A stretch of 64,000 nucleotides of DNA, taken from positions 1 to 64,000 of the forward strand of contig NZ_JABAEB010000013.1 in NCBI RefSeq assembly GCF_012584455.1, in the 5' to 3' direction. The translations under genes were made by a program, and so were the position numbers. Each line of letters starts with the position of its first letter. Within the stretch, counting starts at the first letter, position 1. The notes beneath the pieces are model-generated. The model searched no databases and was not told the origin of the DNA. It saw nothing but the letters and a program-made list of their open reading frames with translations. The DNA comes from Shewanella oncorhynchi. Its GTDB lineage: Bacteria > Pseudomonadota > Gammaproteobacteria > Enterobacterales > Shewanellaceae. Below are positions 1 to 8,524 of this stretch, in pieces.

Positions 1-76
1 CATGTTTTCACCTAAAGTCATCTACGAGGTAATAATATCACCTCTATTTAGGTGGCCAAAATTAGTGTGCCACTAC
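1..76 (-). mobile_element. Probable insertion-sequence end with the start of its first gene
   Basis: The recombinase frame to the right loses family resemblance abruptly near position 76 and meets a stop at 62-64. Read on the minus strand, the outermost bases are a short leader holding a Shine-Dalgarno-like AGGTG and then an ATG at 3-1, so a gene appears to begin at the window edge and run out of it. The leader contains GGCCACCTAAATAGAGGTGA, which reminds me of IS21-like termini. The family assignment is a guess. The other end and any target duplication lie outside the window. Confidence 0.35.
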
Positions 77-370
77 AAAGCTCAATAGCGCAACTGCATG
101 AGATTGAATTGTTTTATCTGAGGATATATCAGGGTCTGCCAACAAAGAGTGAAGATATAGATTAACCGGCACCACATTGATGCCATCGAGGTCTATTAAA
201 ATTGGAAGTTCATGAGCAAACGGTTTTGAGTTATCCCTAACGTCATGGATGATTTCGCCACTGTCAGGGTGTGGCTTACTGATAAATGAGGGATATTTAT
301 CACTATTAATCCATATAAGACAGTAGTCAAAACCGAAGTCATCTGGAAACGACTTATTCTGCTCAATCAT
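62..370 (-). pseudogene. Tyrosine recombinase (integrase), N-terminal fragment
   Basis: About 102 codons remain. Residues 65-100 (VNLYLHSLL...KTIQSHAVALLSF) match the SAM-like core-binding region that opens phage and island integrases. The catalytic R-H-R-H-Y domain is absent, so the product cannot recombine DNA. Homology seems to stop at LLSF, and the last few codons before the stop probably belong to the inserted element on the left. The gene lies about 180 bp from the broken end of umuC and points away from it, the usual position of an integrase at the edge of an integrated island. I infer that it once belonged to an element inserted into umuC. Confidence 0.6.
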
Positions 371-508
371 ATTAACACCTAAATCATCCGTTATTCACAC
401 TGATAAGCCTTGCCCCAAGGGGTACGCGTTCATCCATCTACTTTTTCAAGATATCCAGACAAACAGTAAAACTGTAACGACCTCTCTTCTCTTCGTCTAA
501 TTTATTTA

Positions 509-793
509 TCATGAAAAATTCCAACATGTGGCATCTAAAAAAATTCCCAACTGTAGTGCATAGTTGGAGGAGAATACCGCAACCTGATGCTGGCGGAGTT
601 GGTTTGCTATTTGATATACAGGCACCGCCATCTTGATGCCAAGTTGTTTGGCTTCTACGGAGCGGGCGACGACGCAGCCATCATTGTTGGATAACACCAC
701 AATCGGCTTGCCAACCAAATCCGGCCTAAACATCCGCTCACAGGAGGCATAAAAATTATTGCAATCGACGAGGGTGAATAGTGAGGGCGTCAT
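509..793 (-). pseudogene. umuC: UmuC (DNA polymerase V catalytic subunit), truncated
   Basis: The first 87 or so residues are a clear Y-family polymerase N-terminus: FTLVDCNNFYASCERMF carries the first catalytic Asp and the steric-gate region, followed by VVLSNNDGCVVARS and FSSNYAL. UmuC is normally about 420 residues. Here the sequence turns foreign near position 550, and the frame closes after seven or so unrelated codons plus a short tail. The second catalytic Asp/Glu pair, thumb and little-finger domains are missing, so no polymerase activity is expected. The start ATG overlaps the umuD stop (ATGA), the normal translational coupling. A recombinase fragment lies just beyond the break, which suggests element insertion into umuC. 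Confidence 0.85.
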
Positions 794-1209
794 TTGAGCT
801 TTTTCACCACGTTGGTCACTACCCCAAAGATGTTTAACTCAGACTCATCATTGATGGCGATCGGGGAGAATAAGGCATTACGTGGTAGCAATTGCACCAC
901 AGGGCGTAGCTGTAATTGCTTTACGGTAAACTCACCGTTCACCGCTGCGACAACGGTATCACCGTGGGCTGGCTGTAGTGAGCGATCTACCACCAAAATA
1001 TCACCGGAGAAAATCCCCGCTTCGATCATCGAATCCCCTTGGACTTTGACAAAAAACGTGGCGGCAGGGTGTTTGATGCATAACTCATTGAGATCTAATG
1101 TTTGTTCTACATAGTCTTGGGCAGGTGACGGAAATCCTGCGGCAATCAAGGAGCTAAATAGCGAGAGCCGATATTGGGTATGTTTGGCGAAGCGGCCTAG
1201 GATCATCAT
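790..1209 (-). CDS. umuD: UmuD, SOS-response self-cleaving subunit of Pol V
   Basis: This 139-residue S24/LexA-like protein is full length for UmuD. Self-cleavage is expected at Ala24-Gly25 (AAGFPSP). The catalytic Ser60 lies in GDSM and Lys97 in EFTVKQ, both at the same positions as in E. coli UmuD. In the cell, RecA filaments trigger its cleavage to UmuD', which partners UmuC in translesion synthesis. A consensus LexA box lies 15 bp upstream of the start, so SOS control is intact. Its partner umuC, overlapping downstream, is truncated. UmuD here can therefore only act with another UmuC or in UmuD-only regulatory roles. Two in-frame ATGs start the protein, and the exact start is not decided. 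Confidence 0.93.
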   Translation of the reverse strand: MMILGRFAKHTQYRLSLFSSLIAAGFPSPAQDYVEQTLDLNELCIKHPAATFFVKVQGDSMIEAGIFSGDILVVDRSLQPAHGDTVVAAVNGEFTVKQLQLRPVVQLLPRNALFSPIAINDESELNIFGVVTNVVKKLK

Positions 1210-1223
1210 AATAAATCACAATA

Positions 1224-1243
1224 TACTGTACATATAAACAGTA
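1224..1243 (-). promoter_or_regulatory. LexA (SOS) operator of umuD
   Basis: The 20-mer TACTGTACATATAAACAGTA fits the proteobacterial LexA box CTGT-N8-ACAG with the flanking TA conserved on both sides. It lies immediately upstream of umuD and would repress umuDC until DNA damage. Confidence 0.9.
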
Positions 1244-1396
1244 TAATCTAACTATGAAACTTATCGAAAGAATTTATGTGGGGAGAGTTGTGTTATCGAC
1301 CCAAGCGCTGTCGAGTGCTGAGCAATTGATGATGGCTGCTTTAAAGCACCCTTGACGGCTTGAATATCGCCAAGGGTGAGCGTTTCGTCCATTTAA

Positions 1397-1452
1397 TTCA
1401 GTTAACGCACTTTAGTTAACCCGCTTTAGTTAACGCAATTTAGTTAATCCAA
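1397..1452. repeat. 14-bp tandem repeat, four units, spanning the transporter stop codon
   Basis: The units are TTCAGTTAACGCAC, TTTAGTTAACCCGC, TTTAGTTAACGCAA and TTTAGTTAATCCAA. The stop codon of the minus-strand transporter lies in the last unit. On that strand every unit has TAA or TGA at the same offset, and the 14-bp period places these stops in successive reading frames. Confidence 0.85.
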
Positions 1453-2837
1453 CCGAGCCATAGCCACCACAGATAATCCAGTGGAATAAGTGCAACTAGA
1501 GTTATTGCCGCTAGAGGTAAGGTGATGCGAAGTAGTTTAGTTAATGGCTCTTGGGATAATTGCATCGCCAAAATCAAAGGGGCCACCTGATAAGGAAAAA
1601 TCACGGTTGAAAAACCGATCACCTGCGTCATTAATACCGCAGGGGTGGAGAAGCCAGTTGCATTGGCAAAGTCTGCTGCCATGGGGGATAACACAGTCGG
1701 CACGCCTGGAACCGTTGCCACTAATCCTGTTAGCGTCGCGATTAACGATAACGACATAAAATTCAGGAACGATGCCCCTTGCTGCAATGGTAACCATTCA
1801 CTGAACAGTTGACCTAGCGCAGTGCCGAGCCCGGAATAATTGACCAATGCTCCCAGACCTAAGGCCGCCGCGACAAAAATGACGGTCGACAAATCCACTG
1901 AACTATTAAAACTCTTAGGCTCAAGCACTCCCCATTTTGGGAGCAATAACAAGATAGCCGTTGTTAATCCTACCCAAGCGGGGTTGATGCCGTGCAGCGA
2001 GTCAGTCACCCAAAAGAGCAAAGTAATCGCCAGTAACAGTGCAACTTTCTTTTGCATACCAATATGATAGGTTTCTTTTTCAATGACGTGTTTAGGCTGG
2101 TTGTTATCAATATGGGCAGGAAATAGAAAGATAACTAGCGCCACAATCAATATCGATTTGAGCAAACCAAGGATTGGAAAATGCAATAAGAGATACTCGG
2201 TATAACCAAAATGGATATTGAATAGATTCTCACTGGAACCCGCTAATATCATGTTGGGAATATTCGCGGGCAATACGGCAAAACTGGGCATGTTACACGC
2301 CAGTGCCAAGGCGGTCGCAATGCCTATCCGTCCATGGCTACCACGAGCAAAACCGACTTGCTCAGCTAACGCCATACCAATTGGCACCATGACCACAGCA
2401 CGGCCAACGGATGAGGGCATCACAAAGCCAAGCAGCACGGCACTAAAGACTAAACCCGCAATCAAGCGTGGATAACTTGTGCTCAGTATGGGGGCAATCA
2501 AACTGGCCATTCTGCGACTTAAGCCAGACTGAGTGATGGCACTGCCGATCACAAACCCTGAAATGATTAACCACACCGCAGTTGAGCCGAATCCGGAGAA
2601 AAGTATACTCGGCTCAATGAGTTTAAAAATGGTGGCAAGGGCAAAAAAGATTAATCCCGCCATAAAGGGCGGGAAGAAACCTGTGCTCCAAAACATCAAG
2701 GTCACTAACACTACGCCTGCGCTGTAGGAAAACACCGCGGGATGCTGACTTAGCGGAAAAAGCGCAAGTAAAGTAGCGATCAACAGTGCACTGAAAAACG
2801 CTAGTTGTTTAACGCCAATAAAACGTTTCATGCTCAC
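1440..2837 (-). CDS. DASS/SLC13-type anion (dicarboxylate) symporter
   Basis: A 465-residue, strongly hydrophobic protein with about 11-12 membrane segments. The spacing and the conserved small-residue loops (MPSSVGRAVVMVPIG around 140-155, VPGVPTVLSPMAADF around 375-390) fit the divalent anion:sodium symporter family (CitT/SdcS-like). These inner-membrane proteins import di- or tricarboxylates or sulfate with Na+ or in exchange. The substrate cannot be read from sequence. It is divergent from an AraC regulator 74 bp away, which is the natural candidate for its control. Its last codons lie inside a 14-bp tandem repeat. Confidence 0.8.
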   Translation of the reverse strand: MSMKRFIGVKQLAFFSALLIATLLALFPLSQHPAVFSYSAGVVLVTLMFWSTGFFPPFMAGLIFFALATIFKLIEPSILFSGFGSTAVWLIISGFVIGSAITQSGLSRRMASLIAPILSTSYPRLIAGLVFSAVLLGFVMPSSVGRAVVMVPIGMALAEQVGFARGSHGRIGIATALALACNMPSFAVLPANIPNMILAGSSENLFNIHFGYTEYLLLHFPILGLLKSILIVALVIFLFPAHIDNNQPKHVIEKETYHIGMQKKVALLLAITLLFWVTDSLHGINPAWVGLTTAILLLLPKWGVLEPKSFNSSVDLSTVIFVAAALGLGALVNYSGLGTALGQLFSEWLPLQQGASFLNFMSLSLIATLTGLVATVPGVPTVLSPMAADFANATGFSTPAVLMTQVIGFSTVIFPYQVAPLILAMQLSQEPLTKLLRITLPLAAITLVALIPLDYLWWLWLGWIN

Positions 2838-2911
2838 CGACCTATTGGGTTGAATACGTAAAAGATGCCTACTAAGATAGCTGACTTACTTTGGCGTTTT
2901 AAGAGGGTAAT

Positions 2912-3730
2912 ATGTCAAAATATGTTCCTAAAGCGACATTGTTAACACCCAGTGATGCGGCGTTTATCATAGATGGCAATCGGCCCGTGCTGACCCATAC
3001 TCGCAATATGGCGGCGGAAGCGGGCATCGAACCTCACTCGCACCCGCGGGGTCAGCTACTTTGGGCCGCCAAAGGTTTGTTACGTGTTCGCAGTGAAAAT
3101 GCCGTCTGGGTGGTACCCTCAACCCATGCCGTTTGGATCCCTTGCAATCTGCCCCATCAAGTGAACAGTGAAACCCACGCCCATACTCGCAATATTTATA
3201 TTGACCCTAGTTATGGCGTTAGGCCACAGGATACGCAAGTGGTGATGGTGACTATGACAGCGCTGATGCGTGAATTAGTGCTTAAACTTTGTGAAAGTTC
3301 ACATCTTATGGACAGTGGACAACTGCATCGGCTGGGTTTGGTTGCCATCGATGAGCTCCAAACTCTGGACAGTCTGGATGCCCATTTACCTGCTGGCTCA
3401 GATCCAAGACTCAGCCGCTTGATCCAAACGCTGATCCGACGTCCAAAAGTGAGTTACTCACTGACCGAGTTAGCCGAAATGGGCGGCGCGAGTGTGAGAA
3501 CGATTGAGCGACTATTCAAAGCTGAAACTGGGCTTACTTATCGACAATGGCGACAAAGATTTCGTTTGTTAAATTCGCTTGAGAGCTTAAGCCAAGGGGA
3601 GAGCACGACTATGGTGGCCCATAGTTTAGGTTATTTGAGTGTCAGCAGTTTCAGTGCCGCCTTTAAAATGCAATTTGGTTGCACGCCGCAAGATTACCCG
3701 CAGCATAAGCCTATGAAAAGCGGGCGCTAA
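2912..3730 (+). CDS. AraC-family transcriptional regulator with cupin sensor
   Basis: The 272-residue protein has an AraC-type cupin N-terminal half (HSHPRGQLLWAAKG near residue 42, with metal-like histidines and a beta-barrel pattern). The C-terminal half carries two helix-turn-helix motifs (LTELAEMGGASVRTIERLFK about 190-210 and MVAHSLGYLSVSSFSAAFK about 232-250). Such regulators bind a small ligand in the cupin and switch neighbouring promoters. The gene is divergent from the anion transporter, and the shared 74-bp gap probably contains both promoters. It likely controls that transporter, though the ligand is unknown. The start is supported by a GAGGG-like sequence just upstream. Confidence 0.85.
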   Translation: MSKYVPKATLLTPSDAAFIIDGNRPVLTHTRNMAAEAGIEPHSHPRGQLLWAAKGLLRVRSENAVWVVPSTHAVWIPCNLPHQVNSETHAHTRNIYIDPSYGVRPQDTQVVMVTMTALMRELVLKLCESSHLMDSGQLHRLGLVAIDELQTLDSLDAHLPAGSDPRLSRLIQTLIRRPKVSYSLTELAEMGGASVRTIERLFKAETGLTYRQWRQRFRLLNSLESLSQGESTTMVAHSLGYLSVSSFSAAFKMQFGCTPQDYPQHKPMKSGR

Positions 3731-3820
3731 ATCAGGCATCATAAAACCGTCTATAAAAAGCTAGAACAACATCTAGGATGCTGTTCTAGCCTGCAATTTA
3801 TCAAAGTATCGTTAAGCTAA

Positions 3821-3859
3821 TGCGCTATTTTAATTGGCTATTTCAACTTGTCATTTCAA
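3821..3859. repeat. 13-bp tandem repeat, three units, spanning the glucoamylase stop codon
   Basis: The units are TGCGCTATTTTAA, TTGGCTATTTCAA and CTTGTCATTTCAA. The stop of the minus-strand glucoamylase (TGA) lies in the third unit. The same offset in the other two units reads TAG, TAG on the minus strand. Because 13 is not a multiple of three, the three stops cover all three reading frames. Confidence 0.8.
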
Positions 3860-6412
3860 TGCCGCTGGGACGATAGGGTAATAATCCCAGACTTGGCCAT
3901 CGGTCATTGAGCGCACCAGTTTGATGTATTCGGCATGGGTCCAGGCAAGCGGTGTGGCAGAGTTGGTGCCTTGTCCGAGTTGGTAATGATAACGGGTGGC
4001 GTCGCCGACACCGTCCCACGCTTGCTCGGGTAACATCATGCCCGCATTCGCAAACGTTTCCATGCCCTGCACATAGGTGTTGATCAACTGCAGCTTGGTT
4101 TGCTGGGCGTTATTGCCTGTTAGCTCGCCTTTCGCTTGGGCGAGTGCTAATTCAAAATGACCGCGCTCGCCGGTGAAGAAGGGCCAGACTCGGCCACGTT
4201 GATTGGCGCTGTTGCTGCCCGACTCCGCATAGTTATGGCCAGTCACCGTATCCTCACCGTAGCCGTCGTTGCCATAACGTCTAAAGCCTGGGATAGTGCT
4301 GCCATCTTTGGCGGTAAACTCGTATTTAAGGCGTAGGTTGTGCTCAAGCTCTGTATTATCAATCAGTTGAAGGCTTTGATTGATGAGCTTGTCAGTTGCA
4401 CCGCGCACGCCATAACGCACTAGTTCTAAAAATCCGCCATCGAGGATCTGACGTTGATCTAAACCTTGCTTACCGTTATTTGCCGCCAGTGTATCGCTAG
4501 TATTTGGCTTTCCATTCGGGCTTAAACGTAAATAGTAAGGCGCGCTGACATCTGCGCTGTTTTTCAATAGCCCTTGGGTGGTGACTAAGTGTTTTTCTAA
4601 ACTATGACTTAAGTCTTTGGCGGCGGTAAGATAACGGGCGCTTGAAGTAATATCTTTAGCTTCTTTGGCAATTTCACTCGCGGCAACAAGACCGGCGATC
4701 ACGGCAGCCGTTGTCGAGGGTGAGTAACCCGCTTGTTCTTCCCAACGTTCTTGCTGGGTTTTGGGCGGGGTGATTTGGGTGTGATTCCAATCCAGATTGA
4801 CGTCACCGCCGCTGATCAAAAAGTCCGCTGCACCTTTGAGCATCTCTTGATACCAGTGACTGATCTCATCAGGGGTGAGTACGCCCGCTTGCCAGAGTTT
4901 CCAGCCGAGCATGATAGGCATGGCAGTTTGATCGAGTTGCACGCCGACCCATTCAATTTGGCCATCCACATGGGTCTTTTGCAGGAACCAACCGGGCGTA
5001 CCCGTAAAGCCTGGCGTCTTTTCGGTCACTTGCACTTTTTTCAGGTATTCGAAGGCCACTTTGGGCGTTTGTGTGTCACCCATGGCGAGGAATGCCATGG
5101 CGCATTGGTAAAAGTCGCGCGGCCATACTGCTTTATAGCCAGTGCTCGGCACGGCTGCCGAAACCGTATCGCCCCAAGGGTTAGAAAGCGAAGCTATCAG
5201 TGCGCCCGCATAGGTTTTATCTTCCTGCGCTTTCAAGACCATAGCGCTGGTATACAGCAGCTTGCCGTTATCTGTGGTGTTGTTAGCCATGTTAGCGATG
5301 GCGGGAAGTGAGTTTAAGTAATCGTGCCAGCTGGTGTTGTAATTGCTGAGCACAGCATCATAACCTGCGGCTAAGCTGGCATCGGCATTGGCTAAACTCT
5401 GTGTTTCATCTTTACCAAAACCGATGGCGAGATTAAAAGTGACGGGTTTGGCTTTGATAAGCGTAGGGTAACTCGCGGTAAAGGCGATATTGCCAACGGT
5501 CGATTTATCTTGCGCACTGGTCGTTTGATAGGGCGTATCGAGTTTGCCGTTATCGGCCAAATCGGCTAGGCCATCGGAAACACCGACAAACCCAGTGGTT
5601 GCTTGCACAAAATTGAGATCCGATTTTACCGTCATCACGCTGCTGTCTTTGGCGGCGGTATAGGCCACCAGCGCCTGATTATTAGCATGAGTGTTGGCAT
5701 GATTGTCAGCATGATGGTCGATGCGACCGATATCATTGGCGCCTGCGTTATCGATATGCGGGTTGACATACAAATGCGGTGTAATGCCGTCTTCAAAGGC
5801 GGTAAAGGTCACGCGCATCATCAAAGTGTCGCGGTCTGGATCGGTAAAGATATGCTTTTCAATCTGATACTTACCTTCAACATCTTTATTGATAATTTTA
5901 TAGGCAAGGGATTGCGGGCGACCATTAGCATCTGTATCTAAATATTCTATGCTGCTGATGGTGTTCTCTTTTTCGGTATCGACAAAGCCATTCCCCGTGA
6001 TCACAAATTGCAGTTCTTTGAGCTGCGCATTGTGAATAAGACCATACATGGTTTCGGTTAAAATACCTTGGGCGAGGGAGAACCAAACGCGGCTAATGGG
6101 ATTTTGCTTGGCATCTTGATATTGACCTTGGGTATAAGGCTCGTAAGACGTCCCAATACCAGTTTTACCCGAAAATGCCCAAGTCGGCGCTTTACCCGGT
6201 GCGCCGGGCGCAACCCGCTGCACACTTGGCGCGGCATTCACACTTGTGGCAGTTGTTGCTGAATTCGATGTGGGTGAACAGGCCGCTAACCCTATTATCC
6301 CCAATAGGCTTGCGGCGACGGCAAGCGCTAGGCGGCTGCGTCTTGTTAACGCTTGTGTGTGACGGTTTTTGCTTGTGTGCAGATCCTGCTGCGGCGTAGG
6401 ACTCGATTCCAT
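3851..6412 (-). CDS. Glucan 1,4-alpha-glucosidase (GH15 glucoamylase), lipoprotein
   Basis: An 853-residue exported enzyme releasing glucose from the non-reducing ends of maltodextrins. After a long charged N-region the lipobox LAAC (about residues 42-45) marks it as a lipoprotein, probably in the outer membrane or periplasm. An N-terminal beta-sandwich of about 300 residues precedes the (alpha/alpha)6 barrel. GH15 hallmarks are KAVWPRDFYQCA (about 425), RWEEQAGYSPST with the likely general-acid Glu (about 550), and RVWPFFTGERGHFELALA with the likely base (about 735). It lies downstream of, and parallel to, an MFS sugar transporter, with a GH97 glucosidase nearby, consistent with maltodextrin use. 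The start has a good ribosome-binding site (GGGGAGAA). Confidence 0.9.
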   Translation of the reverse strand: MESSPTPQQDLHTSKNRHTQALTRRSRLALAVAASLLGIIGLAACSPTSNSATTATSVNAAPSVQRVAPGAPGKAPTWAFSGKTGIGTSYEPYTQGQYQDAKQNPISRVWFSLAQGILTETMYGLIHNAQLKELQFVITGNGFVDTEKENTISSIEYLDTDANGRPQSLAYKIINKDVEGKYQIEKHIFTDPDRDTLMMRVTFTAFEDGITPHLYVNPHIDNAGANDIGRIDHHADNHANTHANNQALVAYTAAKDSSVMTVKSDLNFVQATTGFVGVSDGLADLADNGKLDTPYQTTSAQDKSTVGNIAFTASYPTLIKAKPVTFNLAIGFGKDETQSLANADASLAAGYDAVLSNYNTSWHDYLNSLPAIANMANNTTDNGKLLYTSAMVLKAQEDKTYAGALIASLSNPWGDTVSAAVPSTGYKAVWPRDFYQCAMAFLAMGDTQTPKVAFEYLKKVQVTEKTPGFTGTPGWFLQKTHVDGQIEWVGVQLDQTAMPIMLGWKLWQAGVLTPDEISHWYQEMLKGAADFLISGGDVNLDWNHTQITPPKTQQERWEEQAGYSPSTTAAVIAGLVAASEIAKEAKDITSSARYLTAAKDLSHSLEKHLVTTQGLLKNSADVSAPYYLRLSPNGKPNTSDTLAANNGKQGLDQRQILDGGFLELVRYGVRGATDKLINQSLQLIDNTELEHNLRLKYEFTAKDGSTIPGFRRYGNDGYGEDTVTGHNYAESGSNSANQRGRVWPFFTGERGHFELALAQAKGELTGNNAQQTKLQLINTYVQGMETFANAGMMLPEQAWDGVGDATRYHYQLGQGTNSATPLAWTHAEYIKLVRSMTDGQVWDYYPIVPAALK

Positions 6413-6513
6413 CTCGTTCTCCCCAAATAATGGTTTTATTTTTATAGTGATTGAATTGATAAAGATATTTTATGCTGCTGTGATTAGCCAAATGACCGAA
6501 TTCACCGCGCTTA

Positions 6514-6531
6514 ACATGCATTGCTGCATGT
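6514..6531. promoter_or_regulatory. Inverted repeat ACATGCA-N4-TGCATGT upstream of the glucoamylase gene
   Basis: A perfect 7-bp dyad lies in the 148-bp gap between the transporter stop and the glucoamylase start. No T-run follows on either strand, so an operator is more likely than a terminator. It does not match the ATACGTAT core found near the other two sugar genes, and the binding protein is unknown. Confidence 0.35.
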
Positions 6532-6560
6532 CGCCTAATGTGTATCGCTGTTATAAAGAG

Positions 6561-8222
6561 CTAACTTTTATTCGTTAATTTGCTTGTGGCTTTCGTGATT
6601 GAGTGGGTCTTGCGGTTCATCGCTGCACTTTGATTATTTGAGTTATTTTGTTCGACAATGTCTTGGTCGACAAATAATACGGCAATGCCTGCACACATCA
6701 TCAAGACGCCACCAGTGATCAGTGCATAAATAGGTTGACCATCGAACAGACCATTGAGCACTAAACCCAGCACACTGGCGGCAAGAAGCTGCGGGATCAC
6801 GATGAAGAAGTTAAAAATCCCCATGTAAACGCCCATTTTTTGCGGGGGTAACATGCCCGACAACATGGCGTAGGGCACAGATAAAATTGACGCCCACGCG
6901 ATACCGACACCTATCATAGGCAGCCATAACAGGCTTGGGTCTGTAATAAAAAAGAAACTAATCAAACCTATACCACCACAGAACATATTGACTGTATGGG
7001 TCAGCTTGATGCCAATACGCTTAGCCAGCATAGGAATAAAAATCGCGGCAATGGCGGCAAAACCATTGTAAGAGGCGAATAGTACGCCGACCCAATCTGC
7101 GCCGTCGTTATAAGCTTGGGACAACACATCGCTGCTGCCAAAATGGTAAGACGTCACGGCGGCAGTGGTGTAAATCCACATGGCAAACAGTGCGAACCAA
7201 GAGAAAAACTGCACGATCGCCAGTTGATGCATGGCTTTGGGCATATGGAACAAGTCATCGACCACGCTAAATACCATGCCGAGCTTATTGCGTTCAGCGG
7301 GTTGTGAATTGCCCAAACGCAGCGCGCAATATAGTTGTAATGGGCCAAAGGCGAAAATCCCTAAGCTCAAAATATACAGCTGCTTGTCTAAATCCTGCGC
7401 CCAAATAGCGAAGGTTAGCAGGGCGCCGAGACCCATCCACACGAAGGAGGCAAATTGATAGTCCTTGCGGGTACGAGTGCGGGCTAAGGTTTCATCTTCA
7501 GCATCGACTTGTTTTGCGTTAAAGGCGGCTAATTCTTCAGGGGAATATTCTCTTGACGATACGACAGTCCAACTGACGGCGAGCAATAACACTGCGCCAC
7601 CGAAATAGAAGGCATAACGCACTGAATCGGCAATTTCACCCGCTGGTGCAGTATTCGCAACATCAAAAAAGTGAGTCAAAATATAGGGTAAGGCCGAAGC
7701 GACCACAGCGCCAATGCCGATGAAAAAGCTTTGCATTGCATAGCCTTGGGTACGCTGGCTTTTCGGTAAATTGTCACCGACGAAGGCGCGAAACGGCTCC
7801 ATGGCGATGTTGATCGAGGCATCCATGATCCATAACATGCCGGCGGCAATCCACAGGGTAGGCGAGTGCGGCATGATAAAAATGGCAAGGGTAGTAAAAA
7901 TCGCGCCAATCAAAAAATAGGGGCGGCGACGGCCAAGGCGTCCCCAGGTGTTATCACTCAAATAACCAATAATAGGTTGAACCAATAAACCCGTTAGCGG
8001 CGCGGCAATCCACAGTATGGGGATTTCATCGATAGATGCCCCTAAGGTTTGGAAAATGCGGCTGACGTTGGCATTTTGCAGGGCAAAACCAAATTGAATG
8101 CCTAAAAAACCGAAGCACATATTAAAAATTTGCCAGAAACTCAGCTCAGGTTGTTGCTTGAATGCATGCGGCAACTGAGGCGCTGCGGCTTGATGGGGGT
8201 CTTGCTGGTAATTCGAAGACAT
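6561..8222 (-). CDS. MFS sugar (maltose-type) transporter
   Basis: A 553-residue inner-membrane carrier with about 12 membrane segments. The motif GRLGRRRPYFLIGA (about residues 90-105) is the conserved loop of the GPH/SLC45-like sugar:cation symporters, including sucrose and maltose carriers. It lies between a glucoamylase and a GH97 glucosidase, so import of maltose or short maltodextrins made in the periplasm is the likely role. A MalR-like ATACGTAT operator lies about 460 bp upstream, behind a stretch with three hairpins. The C-terminal 45 residues form a polar cytoplasmic tail rich in N, S, T and K. Confidence 0.82.
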   Translation of the reverse strand: MSSNYQQDPHQAAAPQLPHAFKQQPELSFWQIFNMCFGFLGIQFGFALQNANVSRIFQTLGASIDEIPILWIAAPLTGLLVQPIIGYLSDNTWGRLGRRRPYFLIGAIFTTLAIFIMPHSPTLWIAAGMLWIMDASINIAMEPFRAFVGDNLPKSQRTQGYAMQSFFIGIGAVVASALPYILTHFFDVANTAPAGEIADSVRYAFYFGGAVLLLAVSWTVVSSREYSPEELAAFNAKQVDAEDETLARTRTRKDYQFASFVWMGLGALLTFAIWAQDLDKQLYILSLGIFAFGPLQLYCALRLGNSQPAERNKLGMVFSVVDDLFHMPKAMHQLAIVQFFSWFALFAMWIYTTAAVTSYHFGSSDVLSQAYNDGADWVGVLFASYNGFAAIAAIFIPMLAKRIGIKLTHTVNMFCGGIGLISFFFITDPSLLWLPMIGVGIAWASILSVPYAMLSGMLPPQKMGVYMGIFNFFIVIPQLLAASVLGLVLNGLFDGQPIYALITGGVLMMCAGIAVLFVDQDIVEQNNSNNQSAAMNRKTHSITKATSKLTNKS

Positions 8223-8373
8223 TGAACTTCCTTTCTGTTGCCGGCAGTCGTTCTGCCTTGAGTGCTTATTGTTTTAATTGTTTTGCCTAGCAATGGATTG
8301 GCACTGTACTTTGCTTTTATGTGGTGAGCTATTTCATCACAGCCAAGAGCATACAATAAAAGCTAAGAGTCAG

Positions 8374-8524
8374 ATTCATGGCTTATTCATGGTAGTTTCG
8401 CGCATGCCATGAATGAGTGTACTCTGTGAAAAAATGGCGAATATACTCCTCCCTCAGAAGCATATTCGCCGATAAATTCATTTCAAATTTGGGCTAACAC
8501 CTTAATTCAAAGGGGTTAGCCCAA
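8374..8524. other. Three consecutive hairpin-forming inverted repeats in a long untranslated region
   Basis: The 890-bp stretch 8223-9112 has no convincing gene. Within it are three dyads in a row: ATTCATGGC at 8374-8382 with GCCATGAAT at 8406-8414; GGCGAATAT at 8436-8444 with ATATTCGCC at 8462-8470; and a 13-bp pair at 8489-8501 with 8512-8524 (one mismatch, built on TTGGGCTAAC). None has a T-run. They lie between a candidate MalR operator and the transporter start, so they could form a structured mRNA leader, or be remnants of a small mobile repeat. The rest, 8525-8684 and 8699-9112, shows nothing I can assign. Confidence 0.45.

Noticed and set aside
371..508. CCCC-AA-GGGG dyad near 415-425 as an attachment site or terminator
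   Set aside because: The arms are only four bases and no matching second copy can be seen in the window; the other island end is outside.
1261..1392. 43-codon minus-strand frame starting MDETLTLGDIQAVKG between the transporter and umuD
   Set aside because: The first 20 residues look protein-like, but there is no ribosome-binding site and no recognisable family. It may be a gene remnant, but the evidence is insufficient.
4733..5311. 192-codon plus-strand frame inside the glucoamylase gene
   Set aside because: It lies wholly antisense to a well-supported GH15 gene; its length comes from the codon bias of the real gene.
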